A DNA stretch of 17,056 nucleotides from JAWSUT01 sp033549345 (GTDB lineage Bacteria; Bacillota; Dethiobacteria; Dethiobacterales; Dethiobacteraceae), in contig JAWSUT010000043.1 of the NCBI GenBank assembly GCA_033549345.1, positions 1 through 17,056 on the forward strand, in the 5' to 3' direction. Of the stretch, positions 7,100 through 15,289 are shown piece after piece. A model generated the notes under the pieces. The model worked only from the letters and a program-made list of their open reading frames with translations, made no database searches and was not told where the DNA came from. The first letter of the stretch is position 1. Each line of letters starts with the position of its first letter. Position numbers and translations under genes: made by a program.

Positions 7100-10000
7100 T
7101 CTGAAGGCACCTCCACACCGAGACGTACCCGTCTCTGCTGAATCCTGTCACCTAAGTCATTCATAATGCTGTAAATCACCGGTACCACCACCAGGGTAAG
7201 CAGGGTGGATACCAGTAAACCTCCAATAACCACCGTAGCCAACGGGGCCTGGGTTTCCGCACCGGAGCCCACCCCTAAAGCCATGGGGAACATGCCAAGC
7301 ACCGTAGTCAGCGTCGTCATCAGGATCGGACGCAGCCGTACCGGCCCTGCTTTATAAATAGCCTCCCGGCAATCATATCCCCGACTGCGCAGCTTATTGA
7401 TATAATCCACCAGTACAATGGCATTATTAACGACAATTCCAGCCAGCATAATGACCCCGATAAACGCAGGCACATTCAGCGTCCGTCCCGTAATCACAAG
7501 AGAAAGTACCACACCCACAAAGGTCTGGGGGAGAGCAAACATAATAATGAACGGGTGCAGCAATGATTCAAACTGTGCCGCCATAATCATATAAACAAGC
7601 AATATAGCCAACACCAACGCCTGAGCCAGTGAGCCAAACGAATCGGTCATCTGCTGCTGTTCACCACTGAATTCAACAGAATAGCCCGGAGGGGGGTTCA
7701 ACCCGGCCAGCCCCTTTTCTATATCAGCTACGGCAGGCCCCAAAGCCCTCCCGGCCAGCTGTGCCGTTACTCTGGCACTCCTTACCTGGTCGTCACGTGT
7801 AATTCTGTCCGGCCCGAGTTCCCGGTCAAACGACGCCAGTTCTCCCAGAGGCAGCCGAACTCCTGATGAATTGGTAATTTCCAACGCCTGCAGGCCCCGG
7901 ATTCTGCTGCGCAGTTCTTCCGGAATTCGCAAACGTACATCTATTTCATGGCCTTCTGTCCGGTAACGAGTAACCACCTGGCCACTCAGTGCGGTACGAA
8001 GCATATTGGCTACCTGTATAGACTGTACACCATAAGCAGCAGCTTTTTCACGGTCAACAGTCACCTGCAGTTCCGGCCAGCCCCGGTCAAAGCTGGTTGT
8101 AACCTCCCGGGTCCCGACTACATTTTCCACAACTTCCTTTATTTCTTCCGTCAGCTCCCTTAATACTCTCAGGGAATCTCCCTTGACCAGAATATCAATG
8201 GCTTCACCGCTGCCTCCCATACTCATATTCTGGGATGCGCGCACCTCTATTTCGGCACCTGCCAGAATTTTAACCTCCTGACGGATTTTATCTGCAACCT
8301 GGTCATTATCCAGACTTCTTGTGTTCAGCGGCGTCAGCCGGACATCAATGCCCGCACGATTACTGGCCGCGGAACCCAGGTTACCCATTCCCTGGGATGT
8401 ACCCACCGTAGCAAAAACATAGTCCACTTCGTCTATCTCAGACAGAAGTTCTTCCAATCTTGCCGTTACTGCTTCTGTCTCCGCGAGCCTGGCACCGTCA
8501 GGCAACCGGACATTTACAGTCAGCCAGCCATCGTCCATACCCGGAATAAATTCCGTGCCAACCATGGGAACCAAGGCCACACTGCCTGCAAACGACAGAA
8601 TCATAATGAAAACAACCAGCTTCCGGTGACTGAGTGCCCAGTGTAAAATCCGGCCGTAAACGGCATCCACTTTCCTGAAAAACACATTAAACCGTTCTGT
8701 CAGCTTTCCGTTGCCGTTATCCACTGAAACCCTAAGTAACCGGGAAGACAGTACAGGAATAATGGTCAGAGCCACCACCAGCGAGGCAAACAACGCGAAG
8801 CTAATCGTCCAGGCCATAGAGCTAAATATTTGCGAAGCAATTCCCTCAACAAAAACAACAGGCAGGAAAACAACAACCGTGGTCAGTGTAGCCGCAATAA
8901 CCGCATCGGCTACCTCCATGCTCCCCGATGCTGCCGCTTCCTTTGCCTCCATACCTTCCTGGCGCATACGGAAAATATTTTCCAGAATAACAATGGCATT
9001 GTCGACCATCATGCCGATTCCCAGTGCCAGGCCTCCCAGGGTTATAAGGTTTAATGTGAGACCGTTAAAGTACATCAGCACAAACGTTGAAATAATGGAC
9101 ACCGGTATGGCAAGTCCAATTACCAGCGTACTGTGTAAATTGCGCAGGAACAGATACAGGATGAATACAGCAAGGACTGCACCAATCAGACCGATACGCA
9201 GCACATTGGCGATTGAATCGTTAATAAAATCAGCCTGGTTGAATAAGACACCCACGCTGCTGCCGTCTGGCATCCCCGGCCCCAAATCCCGCAGAGCCCG
9301 GTTCACCTCACCGGCCACACGGACCGTATTGGCATCCGACTGTTTATAAATAACCACACCGATACCCGGTATACCATCAAGGCGCATCAACTGCCGCTGT
9401 TCCTTAAACACATCCCTGACTTCGGCAACGTCCCGCAGGTATACCGTCCCCGCCTGATTCGAATATAGAACCAGTCCCTCCAGCTCTGAAAGCTGAGAAA
9501 ACTGCCCCAGGGCGCGAACCTGCAGGTCATTCCCGCCCTCAACAATATTTCCGGCCGATACATTCAGGTTTTCCGCCCGTAACACCTGCGAAAGCTGATC
9601 CAGTGTCAATCCATATGATGCCAACAGGCTGGGATCCGCTACCACCTGAATCTCCCGTTCCAGGCCGCCGATCACGTCAACCGACGCCACACCTTCAATT
9701 CGCTCCAGCCGGGGCTTAACAATATCCTCCGCTATCCGTTTCAATTCCTCCGCATCCTGGTCCCCCGTAACCGCCATCGATAAAATCGGCATCATGGCCG
9801 GGTCAAACTGAAACACAGTGGGTGAACCGGCATCATCCGGCAGAAACCCTTTTACCTGATCTATTTTCTCCCGAACATCCAGGGAACGAAAATCCATATC
9901 CGTTCCCCAGGAAAACTCCAACATAATAACTGAACTGCCCTGAGACGATGTTGAACTCAGGTTTTCAACCGCAGGCACAGTGGCCAAAGCCTGTTCCAGC

Positions 10001-10197
10001 GGCCGCGTTACCATGTTCTCCACTTCTTCCGGAGCCGCCCCGTCATAACTTGTAAAAACTGCCATCATCGGGAAATTCATCTCCGGCAGCAAATCAACCG
10101 GCAAGTTGATGAATGAAAACGCACCCAAGACCAACACAATACAGACACCCATTAATACAGCAATGGGTCGTTTAATTGCCAAAGAAGGTAAACTCAT
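7096..10197 (-). CDS. RND superfamily efflux transporter (HAE1/AcrB-like)
   Basis: Inner-membrane proton-driven drug or lipophile exporter, 1033 residues, the normal length for the AcrB class. It has the N-terminal helix with IKRPIAVLMGV (8-18), a large extracytoplasmic loop, TM2-TM6 (about 330-480) including the TM4 proton-relay motif GIGMMVDNAIVILEN with D399, a second large loop, and TM8-TM12 with VVNNAIVLVDY in TM10. AcrB has a D407-D408 pair at the TM4 site; here the second residue is Asn, as is common in Gram-positive and other HAE1 relatives. The gene duplication typical of RND proteins is visible in the two loops. Start ATG overlaps the fusion-protein stop codon by four bases and has GAAGGGGG upstream. 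It should form a trimeric pump with the neighbouring fusion and TolC-like proteins. Substrates cannot be read from sequence. Confidence 0.97.
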   Translation of the reverse strand: MSLPSLAIKRPIAVLMGVCIVLVLGAFSFINLPVDLLPEMNFPMMAVFTSYDGAAPEEVENMVTRPLEQALATVPAVENLSSTSSQGSSVIMLEFSWGTDMDFRSLDVREKIDQVKGFLPDDAGSPTVFQFDPAMMPILSMAVTGDQDAEELKRIAEDIVKPRLERIEGVASVDVIGGLEREIQVVADPSLLASYGLTLDQLSQVLRAENLNVSAGNIVEGGNDLQVRALGQFSQLSELEGLVLYSNQAGTVYLRDVAEVRDVFKEQRQLMRLDGIPGIGVVIYKQSDANTVRVAGEVNRALRDLGPGMPDGSSVGVLFNQADFINDSIANVLRIGLIGAVLAVFILYLFLRNLHSTLVIGLAIPVSIISTFVLMYFNGLTLNLITLGGLALGIGMMVDNAIVILENIFRMRQEGMEAKEAAASGSMEVADAVIAATLTTVVVFLPVVFVEGIASQIFSSMAWTISFALFASLVVALTIIPVLSSRLLRVSVDNGNGKLTERFNVFFRKVDAVYGRILHWALSHRKLVVFIMILSFAGSVALVPMVGTEFIPGMDDGWLTVNVRLPDGARLAETEAVTARLEELLSEIDEVDYVFATVGTSQGMGNLGSAASNRAGIDVRLTPLNTRSLDNDQVADKIRQEVKILAGAEIEVRASQNMSMGGSGEAIDILVKGDSLRVLRELTEEIKEVVENVVGTREVTTSFDRGWPELQVTVDREKAAAYGVQSIQVANMLRTALSGQVVTRYRTEGHEIDVRLRIPEELRSRIRGLQALEITNSSGVRLPLGELASFDRELGPDRITRDDQVRSARVTAQLAGRALGPAVADIEKGLAGLNPPPGYSVEFSGEQQQMTDSFGSLAQALVLAILLVYMIMAAQFESLLHPFIIMFALPQTFVGVVLSLVITGRTLNVPAFIGVIMLAGIVVNNAIVLVDYINKLRSRGYDCREAIYKAGPVRLRPILMTTLTTVLGMFPMALGVGSGAETQAPLATVVIGGLLVSTLLTLVVVPVIYSIMNDLGDRIQQRRVRLGVEVPSE

Positions 10198-11402
10198 CGG
10201 GATCCCCCTTCATCCACCAAGACAGGGGTACCGTCTTTCAGGAAATGCTGCCCTGCAGTAACAACCATATCTCCCGCAACAAATCCGTCTACTTCCACAT
10301 ATTCCTCATTTTCCAATCCCAAAACTACATCCCGCCGTACAGCCTTGCCCTCTTTAACGGTAAAAGCATAGTACAGCCCGTCATTTTCCAGTACTGCCGA
10401 ACGCGGCAGCAATACTGCGCTATCCTTAGCCGCCGTCACCAGGTGGAGCCTGGCAAACATCCCCGGACGCACATCAGCGCCTTTAGGCAAACCCACTTTT
10501 ATTAAGTAAGATTTAGTCCCCGTGGCCGGTCCCGGTGCCACCTGAACCACTTCCCCGGCAAACACCATATCCAGTGAAGGCACATCAACGTCTACAGCCA
10601 TCCCCGCCGTCACAGACCTGACTACGGCCTCCGTCAGTCTGGCCGTCACTTCCGCTCTGTCTGTACCCAGAATAACAGCCACCGGCATCCCCGGTGACGC
10701 CATATTCCCGACTTCGGCACTCACAGCAGAAATCACCCCATCCACCGGAGCCGTAATCCGCGCATTGCTATAATTCAAACGGGCCATTTCCAAACCGGCC
10801 TCCGCCTGCTTTACCTGAGCTGCCAAAATTTCTACCTGGCCTTCGCCTTTCTCTAACAGCTCCAATTGCTGCCTGGCCGCATTATACTGACTCTCAGCAA
10901 CCTGCGCCTGCAGCCGGACACCTTCAAGCTGCTGCAAAGATATCGCTCCTTCTGCATAGAGCCATTCCATTTTTTCCAGATTGTCTTTCACATGCAGATA
11001 ATTGGCTTCTGACTGCTCAACAGCAGCCTGCAACTGAACAAGCGAGCTTCCCGTCTGTGCACTGTTCAAATTAGCCTTTGCCATCTCCACCACAGCTTCT
11101 GCCTGCTTCACGGCAACTCCCAGTTCCCGTGCTTCCAGCTGAACCAATAAATCACCCTTTTTTACCCGGTTCCCCGGCTGTACAGCCACTTGGGTTACCC
11201 GTCCCGATGTCTTCGGTATGACCTGCACTTCGCTTCCGGCAGTAACCTCACCGCTAAAGGTCATTTCCTCCCGAATGTCACCGGTGCCAACCACTGCAAC
11301 GTTTACTGCCACCGAATCCGTCTCCCCCTCATCCACCGCAGCCGTCCCGCAAACTGCCAAGATCACTGCAAGCAAAAGCACCAGCCAAATAAACTTCTTC
11401 AT
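10194..11402 (-). CDS. RND efflux membrane-fusion (periplasmic adaptor) protein
   Basis: Adaptor of the HlyD/AcrA type, 402 residues, linking the RND pump to the TolC-like protein. Parts in order: N-terminal hydrophobic segment (4-20), first lipoyl half (about 45-92, with GNRVKKGDLLVQLE), an alpha hairpin (about 93-210), second lipoyl half starting ARITAPVDGVIS (214-225), then the beta-barrel and membrane-proximal domains. The hairpin tip reads K144-x3-L148-x6-S155, matching the RLS motif (R-x3-L-x6-S) that AcrA/MacA use to dock on TolC, with Lys for Arg. The single Cys18 follows LAV, which is not a standard lipobox, so lipid anchoring is uncertain. Start at 11402 is chosen because it opens the signal segment and has GGAGGCGA upstream; the frame continues upstream over the operator. 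First gene of the operon. Confidence 0.95.
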   Translation of the reverse strand: MKKFIWLVLLLAVILAVCGTAAVDEGETDSVAVNVAVVGTGDIREEMTFSGEVTAGSEVQVIPKTSGRVTQVAVQPGNRVKKGDLLVQLEARELGVAVKQAEAVVEMAKANLNSAQTGSSLVQLQAAVEQSEANYLHVKDNLEKMEWLYAEGAISLQQLEGVRLQAQVAESQYNAARQQLELLEKGEGQVEILAAQVKQAEAGLEMARLNYSNARITAPVDGVISAVSAEVGNMASPGMPVAVILGTDRAEVTARLTEAVVRSVTAGMAVDVDVPSLDMVFAGEVVQVAPGPATGTKSYLIKVGLPKGADVRPGMFARLHLVTAAKDSAVLLPRSAVLENDGLYYAFTVKEGKAVRRDVVLGLENEEYVEVDGFVAGDMVVTAGQHFLKDGTPVLVDEGGSR

Positions 11403-11440
11403 TTCGTCGCCTCCACACGCTGTTTTAAAAATATAATCCT

Positions 11441-11456
11441 GACTGACCGGTCGGTC
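11441..11456. promoter_or_regulatory. TetR-family operator upstream of the efflux operon
   Basis: GACTGACCGGTCGGTC is a 16-bp inverted repeat with one mismatched pair and a perfect GACCGGTC core. It closely resembles the GACCGACCGGTCGGTC operators found before many TetR/AcrR-controlled genes. It lies about 40 bases before the fusion-protein ATG and about 25-40 bases downstream of the predicted transcription start, so repression would work as a roadblock. The obvious candidate repressor is the TetR protein encoded at 5396-5998. Confidence 0.8.
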
Positions 11457-11488
11457 GGCAGCAGAAAATAAGAGTCCCAATCAGCTCT

Positions 11489-11518
11489 ATTGTATCAGCG
11501 CCCGGGACAATCCGTCAA
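11489..11518 (-). promoter_or_regulatory. Sigma-A-like promoter of the efflux operon
   Basis: On the minus strand TTGACG (11513-11518) is followed after 18 bases by TACAAT (11489-11494). Both boxes match the consensus at five of six positions. Transcription would start near 11482, giving a leader of about 80 bases that contains the TetR-type operator and the GGAGG site. Confidence 0.65.
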
Positions 11519-11523
11519 TGGAG

Positions 11524-11558
11524 AAAAAAAAGAAGGCCGCAAATTGCGGCCTTCTTTT
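11524..11558 (-). terminator. Terminator of the S-layer gene
   Basis: A long stem built on GAAGGCCGCAA and TTGCGGCCTTC (about 11528-11558) is followed on the minus strand by a run of eight T. It lies just beyond the stop codon at 11573 and only a few bases before the -35 box of the efflux promoter, insulating that operon from the highly expressed surface-protein gene. Confidence 0.9.
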
Positions 11559-11572
11559 CATTAGTGATTAGT

Positions 11573-13681
11573 CTATTCGGGAGTGGTAACTTCCATATAT
11601 GTGATGACGTTACCTTCAGCTGCGAAGCTAGCAAGATCGTTGATGTCGATTGCTGTGAAGTTGCTGGTTGCGCCATCCTTGAGGATAACTGCACCGCTCT
11701 TAATCTCATACGTAGTTTCGCCAGCAGTAATCATGTATTTAGTCTTGCCATCTACAGTCTCGGTGGTCTTCGCAGTGACTTTAGCCTCTGTCACATTAAA
11801 TGTAATACCGGAAATGTGAGATGCTTTACCAGTCACACCATCCCATGTTACGCGATAGAAATCGTCTGTGGACTTTTCTGTTACAGCCTTACCATTAGAT
11901 GAATAAGTGGTGCTATCCTGTTCTAAACCAGCAGGGATAGTTGTAAAGACTGCGTTCGGTTCAAACATTTCAACTTTTGTCACTTTACCGGAGGTGTTAT
12001 AGGAAATCTTGATAGCAGTTTCATCTGCCAGATCAGCCAGGTCTACGGTAAAGAGGCTCTGTGCTTTGTTGACATACAGCGCACCGTATACTTCATCGCC
12101 TACAGTATCAAACTTCAGGGCATCCGAAATATCGTAAGACACACCGTTTGTCAGAGTGACAAAGTAGACAGGACCATCAGCACTGGATGCGATTGAAGTT
12201 CCTGCTAATGTACCCACAACAGCAGTCGCTTCCTGTACACTGCCGTCTACCAAACCCTTAATTTCATTATCGGCGTTAAGAGTAAATTCAGCTTTTACAC
12301 CGACTGTAACCGTTGTAAGAGTATTATCTTCTGCTACATTGTAGGTTGTGTTATCAATTGTAATCGTTTTAAAGTCACCGGTGGAAGACTTGGTCCAGCT
12401 GTTTACAACGCCTTCCACAGTTACGTACCATGCATTAATCATGGAAAACTTGCCGTCTGTTACTTTGTAATCAACTTCATCGCCAACTTGCAAGTCAGCA
12501 AACGTTGCTGCCGCACCGTTGCGTGTAATGGAAGCATCGGATGCGAGAATTTCGTAAACGGTGCCAGAGACTGTAAGTTTGTTTTCAACAGTTGTAGTAC
12601 CGTCCGTTGTTGTGGAAGTTGTGCTCTTGCCGAGGATTTCGCCGGACTTGATGGCGCCCACAACAAACTTGTAGATTTTACCCTTACTATTGACATAGGC
12701 TGTTACATTCTCAGTGCCATCAGCGGGGGCTGATGTAGTTGTGTAAGTGTATGTTGTGCTGCCAATAGTGATTTTTTTGTTGGTTGTGTCCAACTTCGAA
12801 GTCTTACCGGTAACGCTGGTGCTTGTAACTGCGATTGATACGATAACTTCATCGCTATCAATTGTCTTTGTTGTGTAGTTCACTATATGGTTGACAAGGC
12901 CTGCACCAAAAGTGCCGTTTGCAACCTTAACGTTCTTGGAAACATCTGCGCCGTCCAAGGTATGGTAGTCAGCATCATCAGCGCCTCTTATAACCGATAC
13001 TACTTGATGATCTTCTACATACTTGCCTGCAAAGGCTTTTTCCAGCAATGTATCTTTTGCTGTATCTGCAACATCCTTGAAAGTGTCAGCGTCTTTGTCA
13101 TAGGTAACCAGAGTTTCATCAATAGCCTTGGAAACCCATACGGCCACGCTACCACGCTTGGCATTGCCGCTGGCGTTGAACCCGGAACCGATAATACCCA
13201 ACTGGTTGCCCTGGACGATGTAGTCGAACGGCCAGTCGCCGGACAGCTCATCGTTGTAGCCAAGGAGACGCAGAATGATGGTAATGGCTTCAGCTTCAGA
13301 AATGTATGCATCGGGTTTGAATGTGCCATCTGGATAACCCTTCAGCACGTTCAGGTTGGTTGCTACGTTTACATAACCTGTGTACCATTTGCCGGCTTCA
13401 ACATCGGCAAACTTTGAATTAACATTCATCAAAAGATCAGCGGTTGTTTCCAGACCCATGGTCAGGACGGCAACCTTGGCAAATTCTGCACGGGTAATGC
13501 TGTTGTCCGGCTTGAATGTGCCATCCGGATAACCAGCCAGGATACCCAGGCCGGCCAAACGGGTAACCGCTGCATCTGTGTCACCAGATACATCCGGGAA
13601 GCTGGCAGCGCCAGCGAAGGCGACCATGGTGAACATCATGGCCAGTACGAGAATGACAGACAATAACTTATTGCTTTTCAC
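11573..13681 (-). CDS. S-layer homology (SLH) domain surface protein, probable S-layer subunit
   Basis: Secreted protein of 702 residues. A signal peptide (1-26, likely cut after AGAA) is followed by SLH domains at about 28-73 (with GYPDGTFKPDNSITRAEFAKV in the consensus places), 91-140, and a more diverged one at 149-195. SLH domains bind pyruvylated secondary cell-wall polymers. The rest, about 230-702, is rich in Thr, Ser, Val, Lys and Asp with a beta-strand pattern and no domain I recognise. Base use differs from the neighbours: rare CGG/CCG-type codons are scarce and AAA/GTT/ACT-type codons common, as expected for a very highly expressed gene. The start is GTG at 13681, placed by AAGGAGGG (13690-13697) and the signal peptide. 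It ends in a strong terminator and is monocistronic. It does not end in the aromatic residue typical of outer-membrane barrel proteins, which argues against an OmpM-like porin. Confidence 0.88.
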   Translation of the reverse strand: MKSNKLLSVILVLAMMFTMVAFAGAASFPDVSGDTDAAVTRLAGLGILAGYPDGTFKPDNSITRAEFAKVAVLTMGLETTADLLMNVNSKFADVEAGKWYTGYVNVATNLNVLKGYPDGTFKPDAYISEAEAITIILRLLGYNDELSGDWPFDYIVQGNQLGIIGSGFNASGNAKRGSVAVWVSKAIDETLVTYDKDADTFKDVADTAKDTLLEKAFAGKYVEDHQVVSVIRGADDADYHTLDGADVSKNVKVANGTFGAGLVNHIVNYTTKTIDSDEVIVSIAVTSTSVTGKTSKLDTTNKKITIGSTTYTYTTTSAPADGTENVTAYVNSKGKIYKFVVGAIKSGEILGKSTTSTTTDGTTTVENKLTVSGTVYEILASDASITRNGAAATFADLQVGDEVDYKVTDGKFSMINAWYVTVEGVVNSWTKSSTGDFKTITIDNTTYNVAEDNTLTTVTVGVKAEFTLNADNEIKGLVDGSVQEATAVVGTLAGTSIASSADGPVYFVTLTNGVSYDISDALKFDTVGDEVYGALYVNKAQSLFTVDLADLADETAIKISYNTSGKVTKVEMFEPNAVFTTIPAGLEQDSTTYSSNGKAVTEKSTDDFYRVTWDGVTGKASHISGITFNVTEAKVTAKTTETVDGKTKYMITAGETTYEIKSGAVILKDGATSNFTAIDINDLASFAAEGNVITYMEVTTPE

Positions 13682-13808
13682 TAATATTTCCCTCCTTAAA
13701 TTATCTCTTCTCCCAAACAACTACAGTGTAAATAACCTTTTTCTCTGAAGGACCCCTCCTTTTCATAAACTTTTGCGGAATTTTCCCTTAATTTTCAGGG
13801 ATCTATGT

Positions 13809-13830
13809 ATAACATCCGGTTGGATGTTAT
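13809..13830. repeat. Inverted repeat in the S-layer leader
   Basis: Two perfect 9-base arms, ATAACATCC (13809-13817) and GGATGTTAT (13822-13830), surround GGTT. It lies about 130 bases upstream of the S-layer start and overlaps the -10-like GATAAC box. There is no T tract, so it is more likely an operator or an mRNA 5' hairpin than a terminator. Confidence 0.5.
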
Positions 13831-13925
13831 CACCAAAATAAAATAGTGGTTCAACCTTTGTTCTTCGTCAGGGATTTGTCAATTCCTGCTAAATACATGT
13901 TTAAATTTCTTAAAATGTAGCAACT

Positions 13926-13944
13926 TTACCGGTTTCACCAGTAA
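13926..13944 (-). other. Hairpin with possible alternative pairing in the S-layer leader
   Basis: On the minus strand TTACTGGT pairs with ACCGGTAA (one G-U) around GAA. The ACTGG of its left arm can also pair with a CCAGT further upstream (about 13961-13965), so two mutually exclusive folds are possible. Short pairings like this arise by chance in such a length, so the switch idea is weak. Confidence 0.3.
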
Positions 13945-14173
13945 TTCTCCGAAATTCTCTGTACTGGATAACTGTCCTAAACCTGAAAAAAAGTTAAAAC
14001 AATTCCTTTGTTGTAAATCCGTGAGACTTTGTCCATTTTTATTCGCATCTACCAAATACCTTCGTAACTTGAAACGGATTTTCTGGGGGTAGCAGATATT
14101 TTTTTTGTTCGTTCAATACGGTTTTTATATGACAGCTAAACTCTATGTGCTTCGATCATGAAAGATGCTAGCT

Positions 14174-15211
14174 CTAGTGGATGTAAATGGGGTTGGTAAA
14201 AATCCAGGGTTTGCTGCGCTGCCGGACTTCGAGGCGGTATGTACCTGGTTCGTAAACACGGACGGAGACGCTACAGCGGTTGATCTCGTCGAGGATGCTG
14301 CCGTTTTGAAAGATACGGAAACTGAGATTTCCGGAGTGTTTGTCCGGACATTGGATATTGAGGACTGTCATATCGTTTAGGGGAACATCGTTGCCGATGT
14401 GGTATTCGGTTTCTTTGGATGTTGCTGTGAAGGCAAAGCCGTCGGCATCTCCCAGGAGGCGGTTGACAATAAAAGAGCGGCCATGGCGGAGGGCGTTATA
14501 GATTTGGCTTTTGGCTGTGGAAACATCGCGGGAGAGGGGTTCCTGGAGGAGAAGGTTGTTACAGGCTGTGCGGAAAAGGTATCCGTAGGGGAAGATGTCG
14601 CGGCGGACAGGGCCGTAGCGAATGGGCCAGTTGTGGGCATCGGAGCCGGCAATGGCCGTTATTTTTTTTGTTTGGGTGATTTCATCAAAACGGGCCATGG
14701 CCTGGGGGTGTGGGCCTGTGATGGGGCCTGCGGGATTAAGGTAAGCGTAGTACAGTCCGCAGGGTATGTTTTGGGCACCGTCTCGCCACTGGGAGGACCA
14801 GTTCCAGACTTCGATGCCGGCAAAGTCTGTGGCATCCCAGTCAGTCCAGGGATACGTTTTGCCTTTAAGGACCAGGGGGGAGCCTTTTTCATAGGGGTGG
14901 GCGATAAAGCCCAGGCCGTTTTGACTGTTTACCGCATCAATGACCTGTTGGGGGTTATCGTCGTTGGGTGGGATTTCTTTTTTGATGTTTAAGGCAAGAT
15001 AATGGTTTTTTTGCATATTGATTTCACTGCCGCAGAGGACGAGGACGTTATCGTAATAGCCTTCTTCTCCGAGGCCGGTTAAGGTATTATGATCGGTGAT
15101 AATGATATAATGCAGTCCGGCTTCGGCGGCTTCTTTGGCTATTTGGGGGATGGATGATGTCCCGTCGGAATACGCACTGTGAATATGAATATTGCCAAGA
15201 CATGAATACAT
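14174..15211 (-). CDS. PHP-domain metal-dependent hydrolase (CehA/McbA-like)
   Basis: Cytoplasmic protein of 345 residues with a full set of PHP metal ligands: H9 and H11 in NIHIHSAYSDG with D16, D40-H41-N42 in ITDHNTLTG, E63 in CGSEIN, H70, H105 in IAHPYEKG, and D191 plus H193 in AGSDAHNW. PHP proteins hydrolyse phosphoester or related bonds with two or three metal ions. The arrangement is that of the stand-alone CehA/McbA-type group rather than histidinol phosphatase or DNA polymerase PHP domains. About 100 residues after the last motif form a beta-rich C-terminal part of unknown role. No signal peptide is present. Start at 15211 has GGGTGG at a fair distance and matches the normal PHP N-terminus. 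A perfect TATAAT lies 25 bases upstream. Substrate is unknown, and neighbours give no clear hint. Confidence 0.85.
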   Translation of the reverse strand: MYSCLGNIHIHSAYSDGTSSIPQIAKEAAEAGLHYIIITDHNTLTGLGEEGYYDNVLVLCGSEINMQKNHYLALNIKKEIPPNDDNPQQVIDAVNSQNGLGFIAHPYEKGSPLVLKGKTYPWTDWDATDFAGIEVWNWSSQWRDGAQNIPCGLYYAYLNPAGPITGPHPQAMARFDEITQTKKITAIAGSDAHNWPIRYGPVRRDIFPYGYLFRTACNNLLLQEPLSRDVSTAKSQIYNALRHGRSFIVNRLLGDADGFAFTATSKETEYHIGNDVPLNDMTVLNIQCPDKHSGNLSFRIFQNGSILDEINRCSVSVRVYEPGTYRLEVRQRSKPWIFTNPIYIH

Positions 15212-15235
15212 GGCTTTACCACCCTTATCAGACTG

Positions 15236-15241
15236 ATTATA
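15236..15241 (-). promoter_or_regulatory. -10 box of the PHP gene promoter
   Basis: A perfect TATAAT on the minus strand would start transcription near 15229, about 18 bases before the ATG. No convincing -35 box lies 16-18 bases upstream, so confidence is moderate. It falls between the PHP gene and the terminator of the preceding DUF5667 gene, where a promoter is needed. Confidence 0.5.
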
Positions 15242-15289
15242 GTGTATTTCTGCCGGATGGTACTTTATTCCTGCTATATTAATTTTCCT

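Larger units (their letters stand above)
13682..14173 (-). other. 492-base non-coding leader upstream of the S-layer gene
   Basis: AT-rich stretch between the PHP gene and the S-layer gene with no supported protein gene. It holds the ribosome binding site (13690-13697), an inverted repeat at 13809-13830, a hairpin at 13926-13944, and weak promoter-like boxes TTGAAC (13849-13854) and GATAAC (13826-13831) 17 bases apart on the minus strand. A TTGACA also occurs at 13877-13882 but has no good -10 box. The PHP gene shows no clear terminator at its 3' end here. No known riboswitch class was recognised. Confidence 0.6.

Noticed and set aside
8711..9349. Plus-strand open frame of 212 codons
   Set aside because: Antisense to the RND transporter, whose membrane segments and TM4 motif fall exactly here. 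Ser/Thr/Arg-rich composition is typical of an antisense shadow.
11340..11402. Lipoprotein signal in the fusion protein
   Set aside because: Cys18 is preceded by Leu-Ala-Val; the residue before the Cys should be Gly, Ala or Ser. An uncleaved N-terminal anchor is as likely.
11573..13681. SLH protein as an OmpM-like outer-membrane porin
   Set aside because: OmpM proteins have one SLH domain and a C-terminal barrel ending in an aromatic residue. Here there are three SLH units, the C-terminus is TTPE, and the region after the SLH units does not show regular amphipathic barrel strands.
13701..13766. 21-codon minus-strand frame (MKRRGPSEKKVIYTVVVWEKR) ending just before the S-layer ribosome binding site
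   Set aside because: No ribosome binding site at a suitable distance and no repeated regulatory codons of the attenuation type. A chance frame in the leader is the simpler explanation, though conservation in relatives would reopen it.
14399..14992. Plus-strand open frame of 197 codons, Gly/Val/Cys rich
   Set aside because: It lies wholly antisense to the PHP gene, which carries a complete set of metal ligands in order. The frame has no ribosome binding site or recognisable motif.
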